64,000 nt of DNA from Agapetus fuscipes. Taxonomy: Eukaryota > Arthropoda > Insecta > Trichoptera > Glossosomatidae. Where the stretch lies: the NCBI GenBank assembly GCA_951799405.1, contig OX637362.1:13068493-13132492 (forward strand), given 5' to 3'. This document shows positions 39,716 through 49,738 of the stretch, piece after piece. Position 1 is the stretch's first letter. Every line of letters starts with the position of its first letter. The translations under genes and the position numbers were made by a program. The notes below the pieces were generated by a model, which was not told the DNA's origin, made no database searches, and worked only from the letters and a program-made list of their open reading frames with translations.

Positions 39716-40850
39716 GATTACGTGTAAAAATACAAAGTATGTTTGTTTTATTAAATCGTTTGTGATAATACAATATCTAATATCTACAGCTTTTATATTT
39801 GTAAAAAAAAAGGTTTCCTTTGTTTAATAATATTATAGAGATGGAAATAGGTAAAAGCGGTATTCAATAAAGTTGTGTAATTTTTTAATGAAAATAAATA
39901 AATGTAAACAAATAAAACAATAAATAGAAATTATCAAATTATCTCAGCGACATTATCATAGAAGCTTACTGAAATTATTGTATAAAGTTATTTTTTCAGC
40001 TTTTAATGTAAGAATACTGATATTTAATTAATTTAATAAAGTAAGTAGAAAATTGTAATTTTAAAATTTAAATTGTAAATTTAATGATTTTAGTACTTAC
40101 GAGTATTTCAAATGTTCATTTTCAATATTTTTTATAAAACAAAAATTATTGCAACGGTGTTTTATATATTTTTTATAACAGTGATTCTGCTTTCAATAAA
40201 ATAATTGAATAAAATATAATGTAAACAAAACAAATAAAAAAAAATATCTCATTTGCATATTATTTTAGTGAAACATAAAAAAAAAAAAAAATTAACTTTC
40301 CATATTTTTTCTTGGAATAATTTTTCAAAAATTAATTTCTTACCTCTAAAATATTTTTCAATTGAAATTTGGAAACTATTATTTTTTTTTATTAACTGTT
40401 TTTTTTTTATTAGAAAAAAAACTAAAATAATAGATTTAAGAATTGTTGTAAATATGTTTGATAAAAATATATTCGATGGTTAGAAAAAAAATCTTGTAAG
40501 GTATATAAAAAAAAGCTTGCTCTGAGGTACCTACTCGTATTATGCCAGCCTAAAATTTATCCCTATTTTCCTTTAATTTATTTCTAGTTAAATTTGAATA
40601 TTCATAAACTAAAATTTATAATGTTTGTGCTCAAGTATTTTGTATCAAATTCATTGAAATATTGTAAATTAATATTATCCAAGAACCTCCCTAAAAATAA
40701 TTCATTAGATTCAAATCCATGTACCTAGACTGTTGGCGCTTGTTTTTTTTTATAGTTAAAAAAATATGTGTATCTATTACTGATAACTTGAAATGTATCG
40801 AATATTTATGTTTGTGAAAATAATAAAATTCTGTTCAAAATTAATGCGTT
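39716..40850 (+). other. 3' UTR and downstream AT-rich DNA
   Basis: This is the probable 3' UTR of the Ig gene. The first aataaa is at 39866-39871 and others follow near 39893 and 40822, so the true poly-A site cannot be fixed by eye. Long A and T runs occur throughout. Confidence 0.5.
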
Positions 40851-40869
40851 TATTTGTTAATACCACTGC

Positions 40870-40985
40870 AAGTGACAGATATTAAATCACATCACCAATC
40901 AGGCCAAAATCTAAAATTAAGTGTGATTTCTCCCAACAAATCAAACGTTTGGTTGCATATACGTAAGTCAGCTGATGAACTGTTA
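40870..40985. repeat. Fragment of the gggcct MITE family
   Basis: It shares aaattaagtgtgatttctcc, ccaacaaatcaaac and ttggttgcatatacgtaagt with the MITEs at 41909 and 54893. Confidence 0.6.
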
Positions 40986-41160
40986 TGTTTACATGGAAAG
41001 TTACCTTCCAGGATGTACCTACAGGATACTTACTCCGGCTAGCTCTCATCAGCATCACTCTCAAGGAGTAGGGTTCTTTCCTTGAGTTGCTTACTTGTAT
41101 TTTGGGAAGGCTTTATAGTAAAAGATAAGTTTAACATGAACAAATAAGGGTTTATTTACT

Positions 41161-41357
41161 TAAAAAACTTATTTGTTACAATTCACATGAGCTTTTATTA
41201 TTTTTAAACACTACCGGTTTCGGGAGAAGCAATACCTCCCATCTTCAGGTGTAAATATAAACTTTACACCTGAAGATGGGAGGTATTGCTTCTCCCGAAA
41301 CCGGTAGTGTTTAAAAATAATAAAAGCTCATGTGAATTGTAACAAATAAGTTTTTTA
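41161..41357. repeat. Perfect palindrome, 95-bp arms
   Basis: Arms 41161-41255 and 41263-41357 are exact inverse copies with a 7-base spacer (tataaac). The arm carries cctgaagatgggag on one side and ctcccgaaaccggt on the other, the same ctga..gaaa arrangement seen in other dispersed repeats of this window. Confidence 0.92.
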
Positions 41358-41464
41358 TTTTAATCTATTAAAATGAACTTTCACGAAGTAACTGCCAAAA
41401 ACCTAGATAATATAATGTTTATTTACTTTACTAATATGGGGGAAAAAGGGAAATAAGGGAATGG

Positions 41465-41845
41465 CTCGACCTGAACTTGTCACTAAAACACTCCCTACTC
41501 TGTCGACTGGAGTTCTGAACTGAATGCGGCGGAAATCACGAGGCGGAAGCCTCCACACGTTGGAGCCCCTGGGTGGGCGCTCCTATGCACTATGTCTCCT
41601 ATGCCTCTGGTCCACAAGGCGGGTGCCTTGTTGGCAGGAAATCCAAGTAGATGGGGAGGAGGGAGCTCCATTGTAATGCCCCCTCTTGCACCGCTTGGTG
41701 CTTGGTCGCCGACGTCTGAATCGGTTGACATCTTGCCGGGAACTGATGACCGACGACCCCATTAGGTCACACGGCACAGTTCGGCCGCTTCCGTGACCGT
41801 TAGGCTCCGTTCGGCCCACAAAACACACTGCACACTTCGAGAATG
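41465..41845 (-). other. GC-rich block with a possible coding start
   Basis: The block is much GC-richer than its surroundings. On the minus strand two overlapping short ORFs (41495-41731 starts MSTDSDVGDQAPSGARGGIT) show no domain I recognise. It could be a 5' part of an unidentified transposable element or a retrocopy. Kept as unassigned. Confidence 0.3.
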
Positions 41846-41908
41846 CTCTTTTATATGTTATTTAGTAAAATAACATAACAAGTGACAGAGCTCAAATCGC
41901 ATCACTAA

Positions 41909-42124
41909 GGGCCTTTTGCACCAAACTCCAATCGGACTAAAATTTCAAATTAAGTGTGATTTCTACCAACAAATCAAACATTTGGTTGCATATACGTAAG
42001 TCAGCTGATGTACATCATATTTTCTGTTCAAAATCCATCATATGATTACTCATTTCCGAGAAATATTTAACCGAATTCCTTACCAGAGCAATAAAATATT
42101 GATTGGAGGTTGGTGCAACAGGTC
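41909..42124. mobile_element. MITE, gggcct family, TAA target duplication
   Basis: Ends gggccttttgcaccaaactc and, inverted, gacctgttgcaccaacctc. Duplication taa at 41906-41908 and 42125-42127. A 3-bp duplication of T/A type fits PIF/Harbinger-derived MITEs. Confidence 0.8.
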
Positions 42125-42217
42125 TAAAAGTAGGCATAAAACTCAAAAACAAAATACTCGTATCTACATTCTTTAAGATGTGTTATTTCAATACAAATAC
42201 AAACAACGTTTGTTTTA

Positions 42218-42508
42218 TTAAATCGTCAACACTAAGTCATCGACATTGTTAATAAAGTCTCCAAGATTAAATGACAAAGAGCTGGTCATGTGGTTAGGCG
42301 AGAAGAAGGCAGGTGGACTTGCAGAATTCTTGGATGGAGGCAGTGTGAGGACAAAAGAAGTGTGGGTACCATTGACTAATAACATCTGTGAACTAGAAGT
42401 TATTTTAACGAAAATAGACTTATATATCTGTCTCAACTTCGCTACAAGTGCCAATACTCCAGTTAAATCCAGTTGCTGTAATGCTGGATGTACATTTAGA
42501 GACCGATC
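42218..42508 (-). pseudogene. Unrecognised ORF with a poly-A signal
   Basis: The minus strand encodes SLNVHPALQQLDLTGVLALV, AKLRQIYKSIFVKITSSS and a C-terminus NLGDFINNVDDLVLTI, then a stop and aataaa 7-12 bp later. I do not recognise the protein. Upstream it runs into a SINE-B. It may be the end of a retrocopy or of an unknown element gene. The base composition is more gene-like than the flanks. Confidence 0.35.
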
Positions 42509-42655
42509 TTTGGTAAAGGTGTTATGATTTTTTTTCAACCCAGCGAACAGCATATTTGATAATATAAATGGTACTTTTTTTTTTTGCTCCACCGGGATTT
42601 AAACCCATAACCTTCCATTTACGAGTCCGAAGTGTTGCCACTGGAATACGGACCG
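42509..42655 (-). repeat. SINE-B, truncated
   Basis: Inverted head (gctccaccgggatttaaacc, gagtccgaagtgttgccact) and ctttggtaaagg are present. Confidence 0.7.
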
Positions 42656-42699
42656 TTCATTTATACCTGTTATAGAAGTAAAATAAAATATTAGGCAGA

Positions 42700-42915
42700 T
42701 CTATTTTACGAGCACTGTTTTATGTGAACGTCAAGAGCCCTCTTTAAGCTTGGTCGTCGCTATAAAAAGCGCAAATTACACAAGCCAGTCTCAGTTACTG
42801 TGAGGCTGGATGGAATTTTAGTGACCAGTTTAAATGATAATTATCTTATGCTCCACCGGATATCGAGCCCAAGACTTTTGGAATACAAGTGCGTAGCGTT
42901 AACAACTGCAGAACT
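42700..42915 (-). repeat. SINE-B, diverged
   Basis: Inverted tail (gagcactgttttatgtga), gtcaagagccctctttaagc, and head (tgctccaccggatatcgagc). Confidence 0.65.
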
Positions 42916-43137
42916 TCTAGAACTGGTCTGAAAAAACTGAAATCTTAAGTACTTATATAATATTATCTAAAATAAACTATTCAAAACATTTAGATTTCTG
43001 TGGTGTAAGTCTGTCGGAGTTCCGTAGAACTTTGTTTTGTCGAGGAAAGTGTTTAAGTACTTTAATTTGACTGTGCTATATTATGTCATACTTACTCTTA
43101 ATTTTTTTTTCTTTTTTGATAATTGTTTATTAAACGC
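42916..43137. other. Unassigned
   Basis: No supported feature. Confidence 0.4.
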
Positions 43138-43592
43138 AACTTAGCTACACTTATAGTGTAACTTCTTTCCTGCGTTATCCCCGTCGCATGTGGCGCTTTG
43201 GAACCTTTTTATTTTTACAGGTAAGGGGACCGGCCTCACACCAACCACTTTCAGTTGAAGGGGGGGTTTCTCAGCTCCCGGGGGGCTGGTTCTCATTTCT
43301 TGTGAAGGCTGAGTGAGCCTTTGAGATCGAACCCTTGCTCTCGGCATGGAATGCAAGCATTCTACCGATTGAGCTATCGACCTTGTTACGAGCTTGATCG
43401 CCGTCGCTACAAAGCGCCATGGATGGACCTTTGGTGACCGGTCATTGGTAAAGGTTTATGAATTTTTCAATCCAGCGAAGAGCAACTTTTAAAATATAAA
43501 AGGTATATTTTTTGTGCTCCGCTGGGAATCGAACCCACAACCTTCCATTAAGAGTCCGAAGCGTTATCACTGAACTACGGACCGGACCATAA
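43138..43592 (-). repeat. Composite SINE: B head fused to A
   Basis: On the minus strand a SINE-B head and body (43592 to about 43385) join directly to a SINE-A (43383-43138). The A part lacks the segment between its B box and ggctcactcagcc, exactly as in the copies at 55757 and 57094. Confidence 0.85.
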
Positions 43593-43944
43593 TATAAAAC
43601 AAATTACTTTGTTAGGTATGTATTATGTACATAAATGGACAATCATGTCCGTTAATAAAATAAAATTATAATAAATCATTAACAGGAACAGAATCCATTC
43701 GTAACGAGTCTATTTCAGTTTGAAATATCCACAGACATAATCTCAGGGGGGCTGGGTTCTAACTACCCCCCTAGCTGCAGCCCCCGCCTTCTGTTTCTCT
43801 CCACAAATAACGCGGCAAACCCATAAATAAAATAATCCCCAATGCCGGAAAGGGGTTAATCTCAGTGCCGTGGTTTCCCATGCAGCGCCTGAAAACTGAA
43901 CCGTCATCATGAGCGGTGTTGTTCAACACTGAAACGACTTACAT
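43593..43944. other. Unassigned, partly GC-rich
   Basis: The part 43740-43900 is GC-richer (ctacccccctagctgcagcc). No domain or SINE head was recognised. Confidence 0.35.
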
Positions 43945-44455
43945 ACTGTTAGTAACTGTAACTGTATCTACGTCTCCATTCCGCTAGGGGTGTGAGAGCC
44001 TCTGCAGAGCTGCCTCCATTTCTTCCTATCCTTACATACCTCTTTCAATTTATTCATATCCATTACGTTTTTGATACATTTTCTTCTTTTACGCTCGCTT
44101 TGTATATGTCATTCTTTCACAATCTCCTCAATCCAATCACTCTTTATTTTTCTCGGTTGTCTCTTACCTCTTTTTCCTTTGACACTTCCTCTGTATCATT
44201 CATTCTTTCCACATCCCCAAACAATCTCATCACATTCTTTTGTACCTTAAATTTCACATCCTCATTCTTTTATTATCCATTCATTCCTAACTCTATCCTT
44301 CAGAGCTGTTCCTGTCATGCTTCTCAAATGCTTTATTTCCACCTTACATACTTTATTCATTTCGCTATCATTCACTGTCCATGCTTCACTTCCATACATC
44401 AAAGCCGGTAACAATATGCCATTGTGTACCACGATTCTCAGATCCATCATCAATT
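43945..44455 (-). pseudogene. LINE-2 3' part
   Basis: The minus strand encodes VVHNGILLPALMYGSEAWTV, KHLRSMTGTALKDRVRNEW and the GRGRP-type tail in broken frame, then ends with the repeated tacagt tail (43945-43960 inverted). Confidence 0.75.
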
Positions 44456-44683
44456 GCTTGTTTTTTTATACATCTTCCTACCTACATCTAGAAACCCAGG
44501 TACATTCACACAAGTAAAAACATATAGACACACATTCGTAACATTTACGATGATAATATGTCTTTCCAATTACTTTTATTAGAATGGAGGGATAGACGTT
44601 CATACAGGCACTGGAGAGATGAGTAAAGGCGTTTAATATGAATGTTTACCGAAAAATGCTGTGGATCTATTGGCGAGATTAGA
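44456..44683. other. Unassigned
   Basis: No supported feature. Confidence 0.4.
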
Positions 44684-44835
44684 TCAACAAAGAAGAACGT
44701 CCTCCAACGCATACTTTCTATTCAAAAACTTATTATGGAGAAAGTTCGTGTACATGATAAAGAACAGCGGCCCCAAGACGGAGCCCTGTGGAACGCCTGT
44801 ATCCAAGGCAACACGTTGATCCTTTCCAACAGCTT
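44684..44835 (-). pseudogene. CR1/jockey-like RT fragment
   Basis: The minus strand encodes RVALDTGVPQGSVLGPLFFI then MYTNFL, the conserved GVPQGSVLGPLLFLIYINDL-type block of non-LTR RTs. Only this block remains. Confidence 0.75.
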
Positions 44836-44998
44836 GGGCACTAAGCAGAGGAAGATGATGTACTATGGTCACGATTTGAGGAGTAAGAAATACGGCCTTC
44901 TCCATCTTATCATACAAGGAAAGATTGAGGGAAAAAAACTCGATGAAGCCGAAGTATATTGTCGCTCAAGACTGTCACAATGGTTGAAACAATAAATA
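44836..44998 (+). pseudogene. LINE RT C-terminal fragment
   Basis: The plus strand encodes KQRKMMYYGHDLRSKKYGLL then HLIIQGKIEGKKLDEAEVYC and SRLSQWLK, a post-RT tail like those of other LINEs (YFGH...LI.EGKIEGKR). It abuts the RT fragment in opposite orientation. Confidence 0.55.
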
Positions 44999-45144
44999 TA
45001 TTCATGTGAAAATAAACAGTGTTTTTGAATTCCTCAAAGAGTTTTAAACTATAACAATAAATTTATTTTTAAATTTGCAGTTTCTAAAGCTATGATGTCA
45101 CTTATTTCCATTAGAAGTGGTAGGTACTCAAATAAAAAAGGACG

Positions 45145-47862
45145 AGAATCTATAATCTATAATCTAAGTTGCAAAGATATATTCATTTAAAGCTCTCAGA
45201 TGTATGCCCACAAACCAACAAGTGTAGTTCGCGCTTACAAATGCTGAATGTGTACTTACAAATAAAATCCAAACCTCAAATGAACATAAGCCCCACAACT
45301 TTTGCCGACCTTCCCTGAAACAGGGGTGACATTGGCAAAGTGAACCATTTTTTACAGTATGGGTGGTCAGCCTCATACCAACCTATAAGTCAAGGAATAT
45401 GAATAATAAATTACATTTAAATATAAAAAAGAACAAAACCTTACAAAGAAATCTATACAAAAAAAGTCAAAAATTTCCTATGCAAAAAATGTAGCAAATG
45501 AATACACCAACATTAGAAATCAACATTGCAGATTAGCCGCCACTTCTTCCTGTCCTTGCATACTTCTTTCATTTCATCCAGAGTCATAACCTTTTTCATA
45601 CAAGTCCTCCTTTTATTATGACTCTGGATATCCCATTCATTCGCTATTTCAGAGATTTGATCCTTCCATACTTTTCTCGGTCTTCCTCTACCACGACATC
45701 CATCTATTCTAGCAACATATACTTTCTTCGTCAATCTTTCATCACTCATTCTCTCCAAGTGCCCGAACCATCTTAACATACTTCTTTTAATCTTCACTTT
45801 CACACTTTCCCTTACACCACATTCTTCTCTTACAAAATCATTCCTCACCCTGTCACTTCGTTTTTTCCCAATCATACTTCTTAGATAGTCCATTTCTACT
45901 GTATGGACTTTACTAATTTCCCTTTCACTCACCGTCCAGGCTTCACTTCCATACATCAAGGTTGGCACTAGTATACCACCGTGCACCGCCAATCTAACAT
46001 TTTTTGAGAGATTTTGGTTCCTGGCGATGCAAGCGGTCGCACCCAGTACACACCTGCCTTTCATTATTCTTCTTTCAAATTCACCGGCCATTCTTCCATC
46101 TTTTTCAAACTTACTTCCCAAATATACAAACTCATTTACAACATCAACATTCATTCCATTAATTTTAAATTCATAATTCATATTTTCATCATCTCTTTCA
46201 AAAATCAAAACTTTCGTCTTTCTTGCATTCAACTTCAAATTATTACCTTTCAAAGCTTCGTTCAATCTAGAGAGCATCATTTGCAATTCCACTGCTGAAT
46301 CAGATACAAGGACTGCATCATCCGCATACAGTAGAACGCTTACTTTGCTCTCTCCTATCATTAATCCACAATCATCAAGTCTAGCATCTCGAACACACTT
46401 GTCCATGACTATGTTAAATAGCCATGGGCTCATCACACATCCTTGCCTTACACCCTTAAAAACTTCAAACCATTCACTATACTCACCATCAATACGAATG
46501 CAGGCCATACTATTCTCATAGTTCGCATGCACCGCATTGAGTAGAGCTCCATTCACTCCGTATGCTTTCAAAACATCCCACAACATACCTCTGTCCACTG
46601 AGTCAAAAGCCTTTTCCAGATCCACAAAGGCCGTGAATAGTTTCCCCCTCACCGACAATTGTTTTTCAACAAGTTGTTGTAGAGTGAAAATCTGATCAAC
46701 ACAGCCTCTACCGGCCATAAAGCCGGACTGTATATCGGAAACCCTTTTGCTAGTAGTCAGAATCACATTTTTTATAATCACCTTACAGAAGACTTTTCCT
46801 GGTATACTGAGTAGACTGATTGGTCTGAAGTTCTGACAGTCTTTTTTGTCCCCTTTACCTTTGTAAATGGGAACAATGACTGCCTTCCTCCAATCCATCG
46901 GTACTACTCCTGCATTCACACAAAGCTTACATAATTCAAACATCCAATCTATCACACATTCACCTCCTGCTTTCAACATTTCACCATTTATACCATCAAA
47001 CCCAGCAGACTTCCCATTCTTCAGACGTGAAATAGACACTTTCATTTCTTCTTTCAAAATCTTCAATTCATTCTCTTCATCTGTCTGTTCATAAATTCTT
47101 CTTTCACCCTGGCCAAAAATTTCTTGAAAATAGTTTTTCCATCTCTTGCATACTTCTTCATTCTCCCATACCATCTCACCGGCAGCACTTTTGACTCCCG
47201 GAGTGGTCAATGCAGAAGATTTATTTCTATCCCCATTGATCCACCTCCAAAATTCCTTCCTACTGTCGGTGAAACTTTTGTTAATCCTTTCATCAATCTT
47301 TCTTTGTTCATTCATCTTGCTTTCATAAATTATAGTCTTCGCCATTCTCTTAGCTATCTTATATTCGTCTTCTAGCTTTCTATCATTTCTATCATTCAGC
47401 CAATTTTCATAACACTTTTTCTTAACTTTCACAGCTTCTTTCACTCTATCATTCCACCAGGCATCTCCTTTCAATTTTCCACCTTTCGTTACCCCACATA
47501 CTTTTTTAGCACATTCAATCATTCCTTCCTTCAGATCTTTCCACATGCTTTCAATATCTTTTCCACACACATTCTTCTCAAGTTCATTTACACTTAAAAT
47601 TTTGTGGAGCTCTGATACATACTTCTCTTTCACATTTTCTTCATTCAGCCTTTCTACTTTTATTCTAGTCATTCTTACTTGCTTCTTGCGTTTCTTCTTT
47701 CTTACTTCACCAAGCATTATTTTAGCACATAAGAGATAGTGATCACTGCCTATTTCAGGCCCGCGGTAGACACGGCTATCTCTTACGGCTCCTCTCAATC
47801 TTTCATCCACACATATGTAGTCAATGATTGTGCGACTTCCCACAATCTGCCTAAATACGAGA
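45145..47862 (-). mobile_element. LINE-1, longest copy, 5'-truncated
   Basis: The minus strand carries a 776-aa ORF, a 3' UTR and the terminal module ending in gattatagatta near 45150. The element stops at about 47862, inside the endonuclease domain, so ORF1 and most of the endonuclease are missing. The remaining ORF is uninterrupted, which points to a recent insertion. Confidence 0.93.
45513..47843 (-). CDS. LINE-1 reverse transcriptase, N-truncated
   Basis: The protein reverse-transcribes element RNA at a nicked target. Residues 2-42 are the end of an AP-type endonuclease (SRTIIDYICVDERL, then GSDHYLL with the catalytic His). A spacer follows to about 280. RT motifs: NFRPISLLSIPGKVF, FTAFVDLEKAFDSVDR, GVRQGCVMSPWLFNIVMD and YADD at 506-509. 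The C-terminal part has MYGSEAWTV, RWFGHLERM and GCRGRGRPRKVWKDQI, and ends CNVDF. The listed Met is only the first in the surviving frame; the natural start is lost. The RT catalytic Asp residues are intact but the missing endonuclease makes the copy non-autonomous. The clade was not assigned. Confidence 0.93.
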   Translation of the reverse strand: MGSRTIIDYICVDERLRGAVRDSRVYRGPEIGSDHYLLCAKIMLGEVRKKKRKKQVRMTRIKVERLNEENVKEKYVSELHKILSVNELEKNVCGKDIESMWKDLKEGMIECAKKVCGVTKGGKLKGDAWWNDRVKEAVKVKKKCYENWLNDRNDRKLEDEYKIAKRMAKTIIYESKMNEQRKIDERINKSFTDSRKEFWRWINGDRNKSSALTTPGVKSAAGEMVWENEEVCKRWKNYFQEIFGQGERRIYEQTDEENELKILKEEMKVSISRLKNGKSAGFDGINGEMLKAGGECVIDWMFELCKLCVNAGVVPMDWRKAVIVPIYKGKGDKKDCQNFRPISLLSIPGKVFCKVIIKNVILTTSKRVSDIQSGFMAGRGCVDQIFTLQQLVEKQLSVRGKLFTAFVDLEKAFDSVDRGMLWDVLKAYGVNGALLNAVHANYENSMACIRIDGEYSEWFEVFKGVRQGCVMSPWLFNIVMDKCVRDARLDDCGLMIGESKVSVLLYADDAVLVSDSAVELQMMLSRLNEALKGNNLKLNARKTKVLIFERDDENMNYEFKINGMNVDVVNEFVYLGSKFEKDGRMAGEFERRIMKGRCVLGATACIARNQNLSKNVRLAVHGGILVPTLMYGSEAWTVSEREISKVHTVEMDYLRSMIGKKRSDRVRNDFVREECGVRESVKVKIKRSMLRWFGHLERMSDERLTKKVYVARIDGCRGRGRPRKVWKDQISEIANEWDIQSHNKRRTCMKKVMTLDEMKEVCKDRKKWRLICNVDF

Positions 47863-47889
47863 ATAACGAGAATCAGTCTAAATAATCAA

Positions 47890-48112
47890 TAATATTAATA
47901 TTAGGATGACTCATTTGCTGAGCATTTTTTTGTGTGAATCACACCTAGAAGGTCATCTAAGAGCTTGGTCTGCGCTGTAGAAATTGCTGATTTTCAAGCA
48001 GCACCCAGTTACTATAAGGCTGGATGGACCTATGGTGACTGATACCCAGAGGAGTTCATAAAATACCATTAAAAATTTCAAATATGATCTTCGCTGGGTT
48101 AAAAAATTCAGC
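47890..48112 (-). repeat. SINE-B copy
   Basis: The inverted tail (taatattaggatgactcatt), acctagaaggtcatct, and cttcgctgggttaaaaaatt are present. The tRNA-like head is missing. Confidence 0.7.
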
Positions 48113-48282
48113 TTTGACCAAAAGAAAAATGCCAATTGCAAAGATTCTCCCAGACTTAGTTGGCCACAAAAACTCCGGCCTACCGGGGAGCTATACCTGA
48201 GCATGCAACCGAAGTGCGTACGTTTAAGGGCAAAATGTACGGTGTTACTCGAAAGAATTGTATAATTATCGATCTTGTTCAA

Positions 48283-48523
48283 TACCCTGAGTACGAGTTG
48301 CAAAACTTGAGTAATGTAAAGTTTACGGAAAGTATTAAAGAGTGGTTTCCCCTGAAATCTGCCATTTTTGTTTCTTTAAACTTGATTTTCTTCATCACTG
48401 TAACTCTTCTGCTAAGACCATAAAGTGTAAGAAACAAAAACGGCAGATTTTGGGGAAAAACACTCTTTATACTTTCCGTAAACTTTACTTTTCTCAAGTT
48501 TTGCAACTCGTACTAAGGGTACA
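48283..48523. mobile_element. Foldback element, copy 2
   Basis: Arms taccctgagtacgagttgca then aaacttgagtaatgtaaag, and the inverse at the right end (ttctcaagttttgcaactcg then tactaagggta). Same family as 30038-30285. Confidence 0.75.
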
Positions 48524-48599
48524 GGTCGTCTGCGTATATAGAGCTCTCCGGTAGACCGTAGAGTAAATGACCATCACTATGATTTGCAAAATTGGTGAT

Positions 48600-48860
48600 G
48601 ACTAGAAACGAACAAGCATACAGAGGGCTCTTGAAATGTGATTTCTACATAAACAGATCATCCTGAAAGTCTAAAGAACTTGAGGTAGAAAATATTATTT
48701 TGAAAATAAAACTACGTTTTGGGAAATAAATAATTTTACTTTAAATAAAATGAATTTTTACTGTATGAATACACAAACCCTACAAAATCTAAATCATCCT
48801 GATTTTTTAAGGGCAAAAACGTATGAACAAAAAAATACTGGTTTGCGTCTCGGCTCTGGT
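48600..48860. repeat. SINE-B scrap plus motif-repeat remnant
   Basis: SINE-B tail pieces (gagggctcttgaaatgtgat) are followed by gaacttgaggtagaaaatat tatt and aaaactacgttttg, shared with 1640-1695. Confidence 0.45.
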
Positions 48861-49094
48861 TCGCGGCCACGATAAATATCTTTGCAGTCCGTACTACATT
48901 CAACCGCGCCTTATGGTCGGACTGCTATTAGCAAACAAACGGATTATCCACGAAAGCTAACTAACGCCATCTGGGGGCCGCTCTATTAACCAAACATTTT
49001 TTCAGCTCATTATTTTTATGACAGAGTAAACAGAATTTTTCCCACTTAAAATAAAATCTTACACAGCACCCACATTCTGCAGTTCCTACCAGTC
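48861..49094. other. Unassigned, partly GC-rich
   Basis: No gene recognised. Confidence 0.35.
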
Positions 49095-49200
49095 TATAAA
49101 AATAAACTAAGCTACACATATAGTGAAACTTCTTGTCACGTTATCCCTGAAGAGTTTCGCATGTGGCTCATGGAATCTACTTATTTTTATAGGGGTCCGG
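49095..49200 (-). repeat. SINE-A 3' end fragment
   Basis: Inverted aactaagctacacatatagt and ttatccctgaagagtttcgc. Confidence 0.65.
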
Positions 49201-49254
49201 TCTATTCTTTTCTTCTCACTTTACTAAATTACACATTGATCATCATAGACCACA

Positions 49255-49460
49255 TTTGAATCTAAATCTATATCTAAGTTGCAAAAATATATATCATTTG
49301 AGATGTATATTAAATGCATTCCCATAAGCGCACACATCTAAGTTCGTGATAACACATACCGCATGTGGACCTACAATATAAAAACCCAATCTGAAATGAA
49401 CATTGGCCTTGCAACTCTTGCTGACCTTCCGTAAAACAGGGGTGACATTCGCAAAGTATA
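49255..49460 (-). repeat. LINE-1 3' UTR fragment
   Basis: Inverted tail and module: tctatatctaagttgcaaaa, acataccgcatgtggaccta, gtaaaacaggggtgacattc. Confidence 0.7.
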
Positions 49461-49611
49461 TAATACATAATACGGTCGTTTGACGTAGTATTTACAATAA
49501 TCATAATAACTACAAAGTTAGAAAAATCTGCTTTTAGTTCATCCTCAGTTGTCTTGCAGAGAGGGTGTCTTCTGAAGACGTTGACTACGTCGCGTCGTGC
49601 AGAGATTCGTA
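49461..49611. other. Unassigned
   Basis: Nothing supported except gtcttctgaagacgttgact, similar to 4200-4240 and 58625-58655. Confidence 0.35.
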
Positions 49612-49705
49612 CCTATGAAAATAAATAGGTGAACTGCCATATCCCTTCGGGGATAACGCGGCAAGAAGTTACACTTTATGGGTAGCTAAATTGCGTTTTT
49701 TGTAA
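49612..49705 (+). repeat. SINE-A 3' end fragment
   Basis: ataaataggtgaactgccat, cccttcggggataacgcggc and aagttacac followed by gtagctaaattgcg. Confidence 0.65.
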
Positions 49706-49738
49706 TTGCGAGTTGCGTATCCATTTCACTTGTTTATA

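Noticed and set aside
40253..40483. 76-aa ORF
   Set aside because: Phe/Lys/Ile-rich translation of A/T runs.
46014..46298. 94-aa plus-strand ORF and others across 46000-47740
   Set aside because: Antisense shadows of the LINE-1 RT.
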